Assembly: GCF_000008185.1 (NCBI RefSeq)
Contig: NC_002967.9
Span: 1,302,001 to 1,366,000 of the forward strand
Direction: 5' to 3'
DNA: 64,000 bases
From: Treponema denticola ATCC 35405
GTDB lineage: Bacteria > Spirochaetota > Spirochaetia > Treponematales > Treponemataceae
In this document: positions 16,860 through 26,727 of the stretch, in pieces
How the letters are laid out: each line of letters starts with the position of its first letter
Position numbering within the stretch: the stretch's first letter is position 1
Position numbers and translations under genes: made by a program
Notes under the pieces: generated by a model
Databases searched by the model: none
What the model was told of the DNA's origin: nothing
Seen by the model: the letters and a program-made list of their open reading frames with translations, nothing else

Positions 16860-18983
16860 ATGAAACAAGAAAACAAAAATATCGATAAACGATTTAAATT
16901 ATTTTCAATAAAAAATAAGATGGTATCGGTTTTTATATTTTTTGCCGTATCTCTTTTGACAGTGATGTGTATAATATCGGTATACCTTGCTTCTTTTTTT
17001 CTTATGCGTAATACCGAATATTTTATCAAAGAATTGGCTGAAGGTTCTTCCAAAGTTTTAAATGAGAGGGCTGATTCAATATTTAAAAAACTGGATACAT
17101 TTTCAAATATGCCGATTATTCAAGATGACTCTGTTCCTTATTCTGAGAAAATTAATTTGTTTAAAAATGAAATTCAAATGCTCAAACAAAGCGGATGGAT
17201 TAGTTTCGGAATAAGCGGTCTTGACGGTGTCTTGTATAATACGGACGGTAAAACTGAAAAGATAAATAATACCGAGTGGTTTAAATCTGTCATAAAGGGG
17301 AAATATATAATTACGGAACCTGAAATGTCTTTAACAAAAAGAAAATATGTTTCCATACTTGCAATTCCCTTACGCGATTTACAGGGAAAAATTGTAGGAA
17401 CTATTACTGCTTCAATTTTAGGTGATTCTTTATCGAATTTAATCAGTGATATAATTGTCGGCGAAACGGGACAGGCTTATCTTATCAGCCCTTCAGGAAT
17501 TATTTTGGGAAGCCGTAGGCCGGAAATTTTATATAAGAATTTTTTTTCCGAAATATTAAATTCGGAGAAAACGGATTTTTCAATATTTTTAAAAGATGCC
17601 CTCGAGTCAAAAAAATCGGCTGTACAAGTTTCTAAAATAAACGGAGTAAAACATATTTCAGCTCTGTCTGCAATGAGATATTCGGGATGGAAATTATTGA
17701 TAACGGCTCCGGCTTCCGAATTTATTTCGGAGAATGTATCTAACCTCTTAAATATTTTTATCGTTGTTGCTTTGTGCGGTATACTTATTGCGGTACTCAT
17801 AGGATTTTTTACTGCAAATAATATTGTCAAACCGATTAATAAAGTAATTGAAGTTCTTAAAAATATTTCGCAAGGCGAGGGCGATTTAACTGTAAGACTG
17901 CCTTTAATCGGTAATAATGAAATTACCGAGCTGTCTGAATATTTTAATAGAACAATTGAAAAAATAGGAAATTCAATGCAGTCCGTAGGAGTTAACAGCC
18001 GCTCAATGGCTGAAATCGGATCAGACCTAGCTTTAAATATGAACCGGACAGCAGATTCCGTTCATGAAATTACCGAGAATATCAATGGTGTAAAACAGCA
18101 GGCTTTAACGCAGGCTACAAGTGTTACGGAAACGGTTGCAACAATTGAACAGATAATCAAAAATATTAAACAGCTAAATGCTTCAATTGAAAATCAAGCT
18201 GAAAGCGTTTCACGCTCGTCGGCTTCAATAGAACAGATGACTGCCAATATTGCTTCCATAACTCAAACCTTGGAAAAAACCGATGAGCTTATTAAAACTC
18301 TTGCCGAATCGACTGAGGACGGAAAAGAAATTGTTTCCAAATCAAATAGAGTAACTCAAAAAATTGCGGAAGAATCGGGCGGGCTTTTAGAGGCAAGCAG
18401 TGTTATTGAGCATATTGCAAGTCAAACAAATCTTTTGGCTATGAATGCGGCTATTGAAGCAGCTCATGCAGGAGAAGCCGGAAAAGGATTTGCCGTAGTT
18501 GCCGACGAAATCAGAAAATTAGCTGAAGAGTCAAGTGCACAGGGAAAAACAATTACAGCAACGCTTAAAGCCTTAAGCGGCGAAATCGATTCCTTGTCAG
18601 TATCTTCTAAAACGGCTGAAGAAAAATTCAGTTTAATTTTTAGCTTTTCCGAACAAGTAAAATCTATGAGTGAATTTTTAACCCAGTCTATGCGCGAGCA
18701 GGAAAATGCCGGTGTAGAAATTTTAAATGCCATAAAAAATATTAATTCCGTAACTTTTGAAGTAAGTAACGGTTCTGCTGAAATGTTAAGGGGCGGAGAA
18801 CAGGTTGCTGAAGAGATGACTAAATTAGACGGCTTAACCCGAAAAATTACGCTAAGCATGAATGAGATGGCTTGCAGTGCCGTTCAGATAAGTAATGCCA
18901 TGAAGGAAGTCAATGAAATTACACAAAAAAATAAAATCAGCATTGAAAATCTGGCATTTGAGGTTAATAAATTTAAAGTATAG
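16860..18983 (+). CDS. Methyl-accepting chemotaxis protein with extracytoplasmic sensor domain
   Basis: 707 residues. N-terminal membrane helix (about 20-45), a roughly 250-residue extracytoplasmic domain resembling double Cache ([30 protein letters not shown]), a second membrane helix (about 295-320), HAMP ([24 protein letters not shown]), and a long coiled-coil signalling domain. Its tip [28 protein letters not shown] is the conserved CheA/CheW contact, at about residues 518-545. Methylation-helix glutamine/glutamate pairs flank it. It is cotranscribed with the binding lipoprotein upstream, its probable partner. Confidence 0.95.
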   Translation: MKQENKNIDKRFKLFSIKNKMVSVFIFFAVSLLTVMCIISVYLASFFLMRNTEYFIKELAEGSSKVLNERADSIFKKLDTFSNMPIIQDDSVPYSEKINLFKNEIQMLKQSGWISFGISGLDGVLYNTDGKTEKINNTEWFKSVIKGKYIITEPEMSLTKRKYVSILAIPLRDLQGKIVGTITASILGDSLSNLISDIIVGETGQAYLISPSGIILGSRRPEILYKNFFSEILNSEKTDFSIFLKDALESKKSAVQVSKINGVKHISALSAMRYSGWKLLITAPASEFISENVSNLLNIFIVVALCGILIAVLIGFFTANNIVKPINKVIEVLKNISQGEGDLTVRLPLIGNNEITELSEYFNRTIEKIGNSMQSVGVNSRSMAEIGSDLALNMNRTADSVHEITENINGVKQQALTQATSVTETVATIEQIIKNIKQLNASIENQAESVSRSSASIEQMTANIASITQTLEKTDELIKTLAESTEDGKEIVSKSNRVTQKIAEESGGLLEASSVIEHIASQTNLLAMNAAIEAAHAGEAGKGFAVVADEIRKLAEESSAQGKTITATLKALSGEIDSLSVSSKTAEEKFSLIFSFSEQVKSMSEFLTQSMREQENAGVEILNAIKNINSVTFEVSNGSAEMLRGGEQVAEEMTKLDGLTRKITLSMNEMACSAVQISNAMKEVNEITQKNKISIENLAFEVNKFKV

Positions 18984-19017
18984 GCCTGTTTGAAAAATTT
19001 ACATCGCTCTTTTACTC

Positions 19018-19047
19018 TTGCCTTTTTAGGCTAATCCGTGCTATAAT
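19018..19047 (+). promoter_or_regulatory. Sigma-70-type promoter of the fliG-like gene
   Basis: TTGCCT (19018-19023), 18 bp, perfect TATAAT (19042-19047), TSS near 19054, just before the ribosome site GAGG and the ATG at 19064. No flagellar sigma-28 pattern is seen. Confidence 0.6.
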
Positions 19048-19063
19048 AGCTCTTGAGGTTTTT

Positions 19064-20131
19064 ATGAGCGATATTGAAAGTCAAATGTTAAAGAATGGTC
19101 TTATAAAGGTTCCTGTAGATGAAAAAAGTGCCGGAAAAGAAAGTCCTTATAAGAGAGTTGCCAAATTCCTTTTTATAATCGGGGCGGAGCAGGCTGCCGA
19201 TGTTTTGAGGCAGCTTACCAAGGAGCAGATAGACAAGGTTGTAGCAGAGCTTGTTACGGTTCAATCGATAGATAAAAAAGAAGCATATAATATTCTAAAT
19301 GAATTTAACGATATCTACAATAAAAACAAAAACCTTTTAGGCGGTGTCGATACGGCTAAGACTATTTTAACCGAAGCCTTCGGCGAGGCCAGGGCCGAAG
19401 AGATTCTTGAAACTGCCGTGCCTCCTAAAATGCCTAAACCTTTTGAGTATCTTGAAGGTATGGATAAAGATCGCCTGAGCCGAATATTACAAGGCGAGCT
19501 TCCAGCTACAAAGGCCATAGTCCTTTCTCAATTGGAGCCTAAGCAGGCCGCAGCCTATATAAGTTCCATCGAAGATGAAGACGAAAAAAAAGACATCATC
19601 TTACGCCTTGCAAAACTTAAAAAAATAGATGCTGAAGTTCTTACTCAGGTAAGTGAGGCCTTAAAAAAGAAACTTGCCGATGTAAATTTAAACCGCACAA
19701 GCTCGGTTGACGGTGTTTCCGTATTGGCCGATATTTTGCGTAAACTGGATTATGAGACCGGCTCGAGTATCTTGGATTCTCTTGATCTTGAAGATGAAAA
19801 TTTGACCGAAACTATAAAACGCAAACTTGTTACCCTTGATGATGTTATAAATATGAATCCAAAGCACATTCAATATCTAATCTCTCCTATGACCGATAAG
19901 GAATTGGCTCTTTTGATACATAATCAAAGTGAAGAATTTAGAAAGGTAATCTTGGCGAATATGTCTAAAAGCCGTGCTGCCTTGGTTCTCGATGAAGAGC
20001 AGTATATGGGACCTGTTCTAAAGCGTGATCTAAATAATACCGTTGACCACTTTTTAGCCCGAGTGAAAAATGAAGCAGAGCGGGGAAGAGTTATTATAGT
20101 AAAAGATGAAGACGATAAATTTGTGTATTAG
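19064..20131 (+). CDS. fliG: FliG-like flagellar motor switch protein (stand-alone spirochaetal paralogue)
   Basis: 355 residues with three FliG domains: N-terminal (YKRVAKFLFIIGAEQAADVLRQL), middle (about 125-200, LSRILQGELPATKAIVLSQLEP) and C-terminal (about 230-345). In the middle domain the usual EHPQT motif reads ELPAT. In the C-terminal domain the charged torque helix (consensus VRLKDVEEAQ) is replaced by VLKRDLNNTVD. Spirochaetes carry two FliG proteins. This divergent, solitary copy outside any flagellar operon fits the FliG1-type paralogue rather than the main rotor protein, which is an inference. Confidence 0.88.
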   Translation: MSDIESQMLKNGLIKVPVDEKSAGKESPYKRVAKFLFIIGAEQAADVLRQLTKEQIDKVVAELVTVQSIDKKEAYNILNEFNDIYNKNKNLLGGVDTAKTILTEAFGEARAEEILETAVPPKMPKPFEYLEGMDKDRLSRILQGELPATKAIVLSQLEPKQAAAYISSIEDEDEKKDIILRLAKLKKIDAEVLTQVSEALKKKLADVNLNRTSSVDGVSVLADILRKLDYETGSSILDSLDLEDENLTETIKRKLVTLDDVINMNPKHIQYLISPMTDKELALLIHNQSEEFRKVILANMSKSRAALVLDEEQYMGPVLKRDLNNTVDHFLARVKNEAERGRVIIVKDEDDKFVY

Positions 20132-20151
20132 GTTCCGTTCGATTCCCCCGA

Positions 20152-20179
20152 TTGAATAAAATAAAAATTTATGTAAAAT
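20152..20179 (+). promoter_or_regulatory. Promoter of the TPR-mfd operon
   Basis: TTGAAT (20152-20157), 16 bp, TAAAAT (20174-20179). Transcription would start near 20186, which excludes the ATGs at 20181 and 20185 and supports the ATG at 20197. Confidence 0.55.
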
Positions 20180-20196
20180 AATGGATGGAGAAAATT

Positions 20197-20877
20197 ATGA
20201 TAACCGGAAAACGTTTTAAATTTATTCTATTGACTTTTATTTTTGCTGCAGGCCTTTTTTTTACACAGGCCGGTATTCTTTTTGCACAAGATAAACCTGA
20301 TGCTCTAAAGCTTTACAGGCAGGGCCGAAGCCTTGATTCCATAGGAAGGCGTGAAGATGCAAGAGCCGCTTATCTATCCGCCATAGAAATTTGCCGTAAC
20401 GAATTAAAGGTAAATTCTAAGAATATGGATTCTTATGCCGTATATACATGGTGCCTTTTTCGATTGGGCCGATATAAGGACACCGAACTGGTATGTAGTG
20501 ATGCCTTAAAAATCGGGAGAGATGCACGAATTATCGAAACTTTGGCCGAGGCTCAGTTTTTCCTTGGAAATTATAAAGACTCTTTGCGGAACATGGAAAT
20601 GTATATCGAGATGGCTCCCAACGGCGAGCGCATAAGCGTTGCCCACTTTTTTGTCGGAGAGATTTACCGAAATACAAAAAAATATCACAAGGCCGATATC
20701 GCTTATTCCATTTCAGTGCACTTGGAGCCTTCCAATTCTCTTTGGTGGTATAGGCTTGGAATTGTCCGTGAAGCGGCCGGAGAAAAAGAAGGTGCGATTG
20801 CAGCCTATCAAACGGCAGTAAAACTCCGTCCCGAGTTTAAGGAAGCAGCCGAAGCCCTCAAACGGGTAAAGATTTAA
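20197..20877 (+). CDS. Periplasmic tetratricopeptide-repeat (TPR) protein
   Basis: About 226 residues. Signal peptide (LLTFIFAAGLFFTQAGILFAQ), then at least four TPR units. These include ALKLYRQGRSLDSIGRREDARAAY compressed near residues 30-55, YAVYTWCLFRLGRYKDTE, TLAEAQFFLGNYKDSLRNME and WWYRLGIVREAAGEKEGAIAAY. TPR proteins scaffold protein complexes. The partner is unknown. The ATG at 20197 is six bases after GGAG. Its stop codon TAA is directly followed by the ATG of mfd, so the two genes are coupled. Confidence 0.86.
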   Translation: MITGKRFKFILLTFIFAAGLFFTQAGILFAQDKPDALKLYRQGRSLDSIGRREDARAAYLSAIEICRNELKVNSKNMDSYAVYTWCLFRLGRYKDTELVCSDALKIGRDARIIETLAEAQFFLGNYKDSLRNMEMYIEMAPNGERISVAHFFVGEIYRNTKKYHKADIAYSISVHLEPSNSLWWYRLGIVREAAGEKEGAIAAYQTAVKLRPEFKEAAEALKRVKI

Positions 20878-23800
20878 ATGCCTCAGCCTCTAATAGATTC
20901 CTTACAAAGTTCTATCCGCTCATGGAAGGACATGAAAAATGCCTTCGATGAGATAGATGAAAATTCTTATCCCTACAACATTACAGGAATTTCCGGAGGC
21001 CTTTTCGGATTTTTTTTAACGGAATATTTATACAAAACCCGTAAGCCTGTCCTCGTGGTTGTTCCGACTGAAAAGGAAGCGGAAGCCGTAAGAGCCGACT
21101 TGGATTTTTCCGGAATAGAAAATTTTGTATTGCCTTGGTGGGGCTCTCTTGCCTATAGGCCTATTTCGCCGACAGCCCCCGTTTTTTCCGAACGAGCCGA
21201 AGTGCTGATCCGCCTGCTTGAGTCCGGGAATGAATCCTATACAAAAAACAAACCTCCGGTTTTTATTACCTGCCAGCGTTCCTTTTTAACTCCGGTTCCT
21301 CCGGCAGATTATTTAAAACAAAACAAGGTAGAAATTGCTGCAGGTTCAAGCCTTGATATTTTAAGCCTTGCAGAGCTTTTAAGTCTTTGGGGTTATATAA
21401 GAGTTCCGCGTGTAAGCGTGAGAGGCGAGTTTGCTCTGAGGGGAGAGGTCTTGGATATCTGCCTTGCTTCCAATTCGGGTTCTGAAAAAACGGCTTATCG
21501 AATTCAATTTGATTTTGATAAGGTAGAAAAAATAAAGAGCTTTGATATAGCAAGCCAAGGTTCTTTAGAGGAATATAAAAAAATTAACTTCTATCCCGTA
21601 AAGGAAGTAATTTGGAATGATGAGCGTATTGACTGCTTGGAAAAAAATTTAAAAACCTATTCGGAATTTTCTGAAAATATTTTAAAAATTATTGATGCCT
21701 TAAAAGAATATAAAACCTTTGAAGGAGAAGAAATTTTTTATCCTCTTGCGTTTCAAAAATCTTCTTCCGTTTTGGAATATGCGGAATTAAATGATATTCC
21801 TGTTTTTTATTCGGACTATGACAGACAAAAAAATTCTTCGGAAATTTTACTTAGAGAATATATGGGGCTTTATAAAAAAACAAAAACTCAATTTGACGAA
21901 AACGAAAAACGAAAAGCTCTTATTTCGGAATATCCCGAACCTCAACGCATCTTACTTCAATTTGAAAGCAATGTACAAAAATATAATAAGTCGATTTATT
22001 TTAGAACCTTAGCCGAGCAAGAAGATAAAAATAAAACTCTTAAATTTAAAACCGATCCGCCCCGCAGTTTTTTCGGGAATATAGTTTATTTACGCGAAGA
22101 ATTAAATAATCTTTTAAATGATGATTGGTCTATCTTCGTATTTGCCGAAAGCGATAATCAGGCTCTCCGTATCGAAGAGATTCTGCACGAAGACAGAATA
22201 AAAATTTTACCTTATAACCTTTCAGGCGGCTTCGGTATTCCTGATCTAAAAATTTTGGTAATCCATGAAAACGAAATTTTCGGTCGCCGCCGAAGAATTC
22301 CAAAATCTGTAAAGACCGCAAAGAGTTCGGTTATCGATACCTTCATCGAATTAAATCCGGGAGACTATGTTGTTCATGTAAATTACGGCATAGGAAAATT
22401 CCGCGGTATCGAACGCGTTAAAATTTTGGATACGGAAAGGGATTATATAAATCTTTTATATGCAAATGATGAAACCGTTTTTATTCCGATTGAGCAGGCC
22501 GACCTTGTTCAGCGTTATATAGGAAACGAAGGAGAGGCTCCTCATCTCGATATCCTCGGCTCCAAATCTTGGGAGAACAGAAAGAACAAGGTAAAAAAAT
22601 CGGTTGAAGATATAGCCGCAAAACTTATAGACCTTTATTCTAAAAGAAAGGCAAGTACGGGCTTTGCTTTTCAAAAAGATGATGAATGGCAGACAGCTTT
22701 TGAAGCGGCTTTTCCTTATGAAGAAACCGATGACCAGCTTACCTGTATCGCCGAGGTAAAGGAAGATATGGAAAAGCCTGTTCCCATGGATAGGCTTATC
22801 TGCGGAGATGTAGGTTACGGTAAAACCGAAGTTGCAATGCGGGCTGCCTTTAAGGCCGTTATGAGCGGTAAGCAGGTTGCCTTTTTGTCGCCTACAACTA
22901 TTTTGACCGAGCAGCATTTTGAAACCTTGGACAAGAGGTTTAAAAACTTCCCCGTAAAATTAGCCCGTCTTTCCCGCTTTGTTCCAAAGGGTGAACAAAA
23001 AAAAGTTTTGGAAAAATTAAAAAAAGGCGAAGTGGATATTTTAATCGGAACTCATCGCATAATTCAAAAAGATGTTGTCTTTAAGGATTTGGGTTTGATG
23101 ATTGTCGATGAAGAACAACGCTTCGGTGTTAAGGATAAGGAAAGATTAAAACAGATGAAGCACAATGTGGACTGTCTTTCCCTTTCTGCAACTCCCATTC
23201 CGCGAACCCTTCACATGTCGCTTTTAAAAATAAGGGACATGAGCGTAATTGCAACTCCTCCTCAAAACAGAAAACCTGTTGAAACGGTTATCGCCGAGTT
23301 CAATGCGGAAAAAGTTGCCGAAGTTATAAGACGGGAATCGGAGAGAGGCGGGCAGGTTTTTTATCTTCATAACAGGGTTGAAAGTTTAGATGAAACTCTT
23401 TTTATGCTTCAATCTCTTTTGCCTGAGATTATGATTGAAACGGCACACGGCCAAATGTCTCCTAACCAACTGGAAGAAATTTTTGAGCGCTTTAGTTTGG
23501 GCGGTTTTCAGGTTTTAATTGCAACCACCATTATCGAAAACGGCATTGACATTCCGAATGCCAATACCATCATCATAGACCGAGCCGACATGTACGGCGT
23601 TTCCCAGCTTTATCAGTTGAGGGGAAGGGTAGGCCGCTCTGACAAAAAGGCCTATGCCTATCTATTGTATCCTGACGATAAGGCTCTTTCCGAAATTGCT
23701 ATGAAGAGGCTTCAAGTTATTTCAGACTTTACCGAGCTCGGTTCAGGTTTTAAGATTGCGATGAAGGATATGGAAATAAGAGGAGCCGGAAATCTTTTGG

Positions 23801-24345
23801 GCAGGGAACAATCTGGAGATATTTATTCCGTAGGCTTTGATTTATATTTGCGTCTTTTGGACGAGGCTGTTCAAAAACTGAAAAACCAAGATTATGAGCC
23901 TGTTCAAGAATCCGTTATCGAGCTTGAGTATTCGGGTTTTATTCCCGATTCCTATATTTCAAGCCCCGAAACCAAAATGGAAGTTTATAAAAAAATTGCA
24001 GCCGTTAAGGTGCAGGGAGACCTCGACAGGGTTTACTCCGAAATCCTTGACCGCTTCGGTCCTGCACCTTCCGAGGTGGAAAGTCTTTTGGCTCTTTCCG
24101 AAATAAAAATTATCTGTAATCATCTTTCGATTGCAAGCCTAAAAGAAAGAAAGGCTGCCGTCCGCATAGAGTTTGCCCGTGTATCAAAAATCTCGGTGGA
24201 TAAACTTTTGCGTATGATAAAAGAATCCGCAGGCCGTGTAAGCCTTGACCCAAAAGCTCCGAATGTCCTCATCCTCCAAACCGGCAAAATCGGCTTAAAA
24301 GAAAAAAGCGAATTCATCCGCGAAAAGCTCGGCAGCTTGATGTAG
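20878..24345 (+). CDS. mfd: Transcription-repair coupling factor
   Basis: 1155 residues, full length for Mfd. Removes RNA polymerase stalled at DNA lesions and recruits UvrA. Domains in order: UvrB-like N-terminal region (LPWWGSLAYRPISPTAPVFSERAEVL), the RNA polymerase interaction domain (LNPGDYVVHVNYGIGKFRGIE, about 485-505), and a RecG-like helicase motor with Walker A CGDVGYGKTE (about 643), DEEQRFG (about 743), SATPIPRTLHMS and QLRGRVGRS. Last is the C-terminal TRCF domain. Every helicase motif I looked for is intact. Confidence 0.97.
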   Translation: MPQPLIDSLQSSIRSWKDMKNAFDEIDENSYPYNITGISGGLFGFFLTEYLYKTRKPVLVVVPTEKEAEAVRADLDFSGIENFVLPWWGSLAYRPISPTAPVFSERAEVLIRLLESGNESYTKNKPPVFITCQRSFLTPVPPADYLKQNKVEIAAGSSLDILSLAELLSLWGYIRVPRVSVRGEFALRGEVLDICLASNSGSEKTAYRIQFDFDKVEKIKSFDIASQGSLEEYKKINFYPVKEVIWNDERIDCLEKNLKTYSEFSENILKIIDALKEYKTFEGEEIFYPLAFQKSSSVLEYAELNDIPVFYSDYDRQKNSSEILLREYMGLYKKTKTQFDENEKRKALISEYPEPQRILLQFESNVQKYNKSIYFRTLAEQEDKNKTLKFKTDPPRSFFGNIVYLREELNNLLNDDWSIFVFAESDNQALRIEEILHEDRIKILPYNLSGGFGIPDLKILVIHENEIFGRRRRIPKSVKTAKSSVIDTFIELNPGDYVVHVNYGIGKFRGIERVKILDTERDYINLLYANDETVFIPIEQADLVQRYIGNEGEAPHLDILGSKSWENRKNKVKKSVEDIAAKLIDLYSKRKASTGFAFQKDDEWQTAFEAAFPYEETDDQLTCIAEVKEDMEKPVPMDRLICGDVGYGKTEVAMRAAFKAVMSGKQVAFLSPTTILTEQHFETLDKRFKNFPVKLARLSRFVPKGEQKKVLEKLKKGEVDILIGTHRIIQKDVVFKDLGLMIVDEEQRFGVKDKERLKQMKHNVDCLSLSATPIPRTLHMSLLKIRDMSVIATPPQNRKPVETVIAEFNAEKVAEVIRRESERGGQVFYLHNRVESLDETLFMLQSLLPEIMIETAHGQMSPNQLEEIFERFSLGGFQVLIATTIIENGIDIPNANTIIIDRADMYGVSQLYQLRGRVGRSDKKAYAYLLYPDDKALSEIAMKRLQVISDFTELGSGFKIAMKDMEIRGAGNLLGREQSGDIYSVGFDLYLRLLDEAVQKLKNQDYEPVQESVIELEYSGFIPDSYISSPETKMEVYKKIAAVKVQGDLDRVYSEILDRFGPAPSEVESLLALSEIKIICNHLSIASLKERKAAVRIEFARVSKISVDKLLRMIKESAGRVSLDPKAPNVLILQTGKIGLKEKSEFIREKLGSLM

Positions 24346-24382
24346 GGAAATCAACCGCAAGGGCCGCTAATAGCGCAAAGAG

Positions 24383-24470
24383 ATTTATGTGTCTTACCCT
24401 TTACCGATTAAAATTTATATGCTATTATATATCTTGTGAATTTTATGTAAACATTTTTGGAGGGAAATAT
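24383..24470 (+). repeat. 88-bp direct repeat, copy 1 (promoter/leader of CPBP gene)
   Basis: Nearly identical to 25401-25489, with a few substitutions and one single-base indel. It contains a promoter (TTTACC 24400-24405, 17 bp, TATTAT 24423-24428) and a GGAGGG ribosome site. The two copies bracket the CPBP protease gene. Confidence 0.9.
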
Positions 24471-25335
24471 TAATAAAAAAGTAATAAAAGATCTGTGCAT
24501 TCTTTTTATATTGTATTTTTTTGCGTTTTTTATGCTTTCTTATGCCGGTAAGTTTCTTTTTAAAAATTTTTATAATTACTATTATACCTTATTTGTTAAA
24601 TATAATGGAATTTTCGGTAGTTTATTATTTTTATTATTTATAATTATTTTCTATTTATTTTATTCAAAAGATTTAAAGATAATATTTACTTATAAAAAAT
24701 TAAATTTTTCTTTTGTTGTAAAAGGGTTGATTTATCTGTCATCAATCATGATGATATATTATATAATATCCTTTATTTTTGATAATTCTTTTCTTTTTAA
24801 TTTTTTTAAATATTTTAATGATGTTTTAACGGGTAAAAAAAATATTACTGTATATGATATTTTGATTTTAGAAAAATTGCAAAGACCTCGTTTTGAACCT
24901 TTTATGCTTATAGGTACCGTAATCATTGGCCCTATTTTTGAAGAAATATTTTATAGAGGCCTTCTATATAATAAATTAAAAGAAATAAGCAATACCCTTA
25001 TTGCTGTATTTATTTCTTCAATACTTTTTGCTTTTTTACATATCCCCGGTTACGGATTTAATATAAAAATGTTTTCTCTTGTGCTTGACGGTATTTTATT
25101 GACTTATTGTTATGAAAAAACCGATAATATTTATGTTCCTATTCTTGTTCATTCAATTAATAATTTTTTTATATTTTTATTTAAATATGTATATTTTTAT
25201 TTTTTAATAGTTATTTATTTTATAATTTTTATTGCCGGTATAATAATGGCTATACAAGAAATAAAAATATACCTAAAAAAGAGAAAGATTTTTAATGAAG
25301 TACAAACCGATACTTTAGCCGAGACTGAAAACTAA
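24457..25335 (+). CDS. CPBP-family intramembrane metalloprotease (CAAX protease-like)
   Basis: About 290 residues, almost all membrane helix and very rich in Phe, Ile, Tyr and Leu. CPBP motifs: EEIFYRG (E162, E163, R167), FAFLHIP, and VLVHSINNFF near residue 225. Family members are glutamate/histidine proteases or immunity-type proteins of the inner membrane. The codon use is far more AT-rich than in mfd, suggesting acquisition. The start is uncertain. A TTG at 24457 opens the frame but overlaps the ribosome site, whereas the codon placed like the ATG of the sister leader is ATT at 24469. Confidence 0.85.
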   Translation: MEGNINKKVIKDLCILFILYFFAFFMLSYAGKFLFKNFYNYYYTLFVKYNGIFGSLLFLLFIIIFYLFYSKDLKIIFTYKKLNFSFVVKGLIYLSSIMMIYYIISFIFDNSFLFNFFKYFNDVLTGKKNITVYDILILEKLQRPRFEPFMLIGTVIIGPIFEEIFYRGLLYNKLKEISNTLIAVFISSILFAFLHIPGYGFNIKMFSLVLDGILLTYCYEKTDNIYVPILVHSINNFFIFLFKYVYFYFLIVIYFIIFIAGIIMAIQEIKIYLKKRKIFNEVQTDTLAETEN

Positions 25336-25400
25336 GCATATTTAGATGTTGAAAATATTCGAATTTATTAAAAATAATTGACATTTTATAAATTATTGAA

Positions 25401-25489
25401 ATTTATGAAGCTTACCCTTTACAGATTAAAATTTATATGCTATTATATATCTTGTGAAATTTTATGTAAACTTTTTTGGAGGAAAATAT
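25401..25489 (+). repeat. 88-bp direct repeat, copy 2 (promoter/leader of EreA-like lipoprotein gene)
   Basis: Second copy of the 24383-24470 element, one base longer. The promoter here is slightly better (TTTACA 25418-25423, 17 bp, TATTAT 25441-25446), and the ribosome site GGAGG leads into a normal ATG at 25488. Confidence 0.9.
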
Positions 25490-26708
25490 GAAAAACTTAC
25501 AAAAGAAAATCTATTTATTCGGAATAGCGGCAATATGTGTGTTTTTATTTATTTCTTGTTTTTCGGATAATACAAAACAGGAATTTCCGAAAGAGGCTAA
25601 GGCTTGTGCTGATTATGTTCTACAAAACTATATGACACCCGAATCCTATGTTATAGAAAAATTTAAAGATCATGATGCCGTTATTTTAGGCGAAAACCAT
25701 AGAATAAAACATGATCCGCTTCTTGTACAAAGGCTAATTCCCTTGTTGTATGAAAACGGAATTTACACTGTAGCAATTGAATTTGCCTTATATGAAGATC
25801 AGCCTCTTATCGATGCTCTTGTTACTGCATCGGAATATGATGAAAAGCTGGCTCAAAAGATAAATTTAAATGCATTCTTGAGTATAGGTCTTGGAGGTTA
25901 TCATGAATACTGCGATATTTTTAAAGCGGCATGGAAATTAAATGCCTCACTTCCTCCCGATTCAAAAAAAATGCGCATACTCGGAATAAACGATGTTCTC
26001 GATTGGTCTCTTCAAAAAACGAAAGCAGATAGAAATAATCCTGAAATACGTAAAAAAATTTTCCGTAATTTTTCTGAAAAAAATTGGGCGTATAGAGTAA
26101 AAACCGAAGTGCTCGATAGGGGAGAAAAGGTGCTTTGCTATTGCGGTATGCATCATGCTTTTTCCAAATACCGCCAACCTATTGCAGATGAAAGTCTAGG
26201 AGCTTTTATCCGTTTTGGCGATATTCGATTTGGAAACTATCTATATGAAAAAATTAAAGATAAGGTATTTACTATTTCGCTGCATTATCCGTGGGTGTCT
26301 GCACAAGGCTATAAAGCTCCTAGTGTTTTACCGGTTGACGGTATAATTGACTATGCTATGGCACTCCTTCCTAAAGAAAACCGTCACTTCGGTGTAGATA
26401 CGGCTTCTTCTCCTTTCGGTTTACTGACATCGCAAACAAGTTATTATAAATATGGTTATGAGCCTTTTATGTTAAAGGATTTTTGTGACGGTTATATTTG
26501 TCAAGGCCCTTTTACCGAATATGAAGGAGTAACACCGATCAAAGATTTTATTAACGAGGATAATATTGAATATGCAAAAGAACATTTATGGTATCCGATT
26601 AACCAATGGCCCATTCAAGAAATTAATGAAGGTAACGCTTCCGATGCACAAATAAAGCGGCATCATCTTAAAAGTATTATTGAAGCAGTAAAGGACTTGT
26701 ATAAATAA
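25488..26708 (+). CDS. Lipoprotein of the erythromycin esterase/ChaN-like superfamily
   Basis: About 406 residues. Lipobox FISC (C24). The mature protein has the superfamily hallmarks: AVILGENHRIKHDPLLV near residue 65 (Gly-Glu-x-His), AIEFALYEDQ (acidic pair) near 98, and CYCGMHHAF near 225 (paired histidines). These residues form the putative metal or catalytic pocket of EreA, ChaN and TIKI-type proteins. Its own substrate is unknown, and drug inactivation should not be assumed. The start is the ATG at 25488, five bases after GGAGG. It is expressed from the second copy of the direct repeat. Confidence 0.78.
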   Translation: MKNLQKKIYLFGIAAICVFLFISCFSDNTKQEFPKEAKACADYVLQNYMTPESYVIEKFKDHDAVILGENHRIKHDPLLVQRLIPLLYENGIYTVAIEFALYEDQPLIDALVTASEYDEKLAQKINLNAFLSIGLGGYHEYCDIFKAAWKLNASLPPDSKKMRILGINDVLDWSLQKTKADRNNPEIRKKIFRNFSEKNWAYRVKTEVLDRGEKVLCYCGMHHAFSKYRQPIADESLGAFIRFGDIRFGNYLYEKIKDKVFTISLHYPWVSAQGYKAPSVLPVDGIIDYAMALLPKENRHFGVDTASSPFGLLTSQTSYYKYGYEPFMLKDFCDGYICQGPFTEYEGVTPIKDFINEDNIEYAKEHLWYPINQWPIQEINEGNASDAQIKRHHLKSIIEAVKDLYK

Positions 26709-26727
26709 GAACATATCAAAACAATCT

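Noticed and set aside
20132-20155. tRNA T-arm-like sequence GTTCGATTCCCCCG
   Set aside because: The matching upstream bases would fall inside the fliG coding region, and no acceptor or anticodon stem can be formed.
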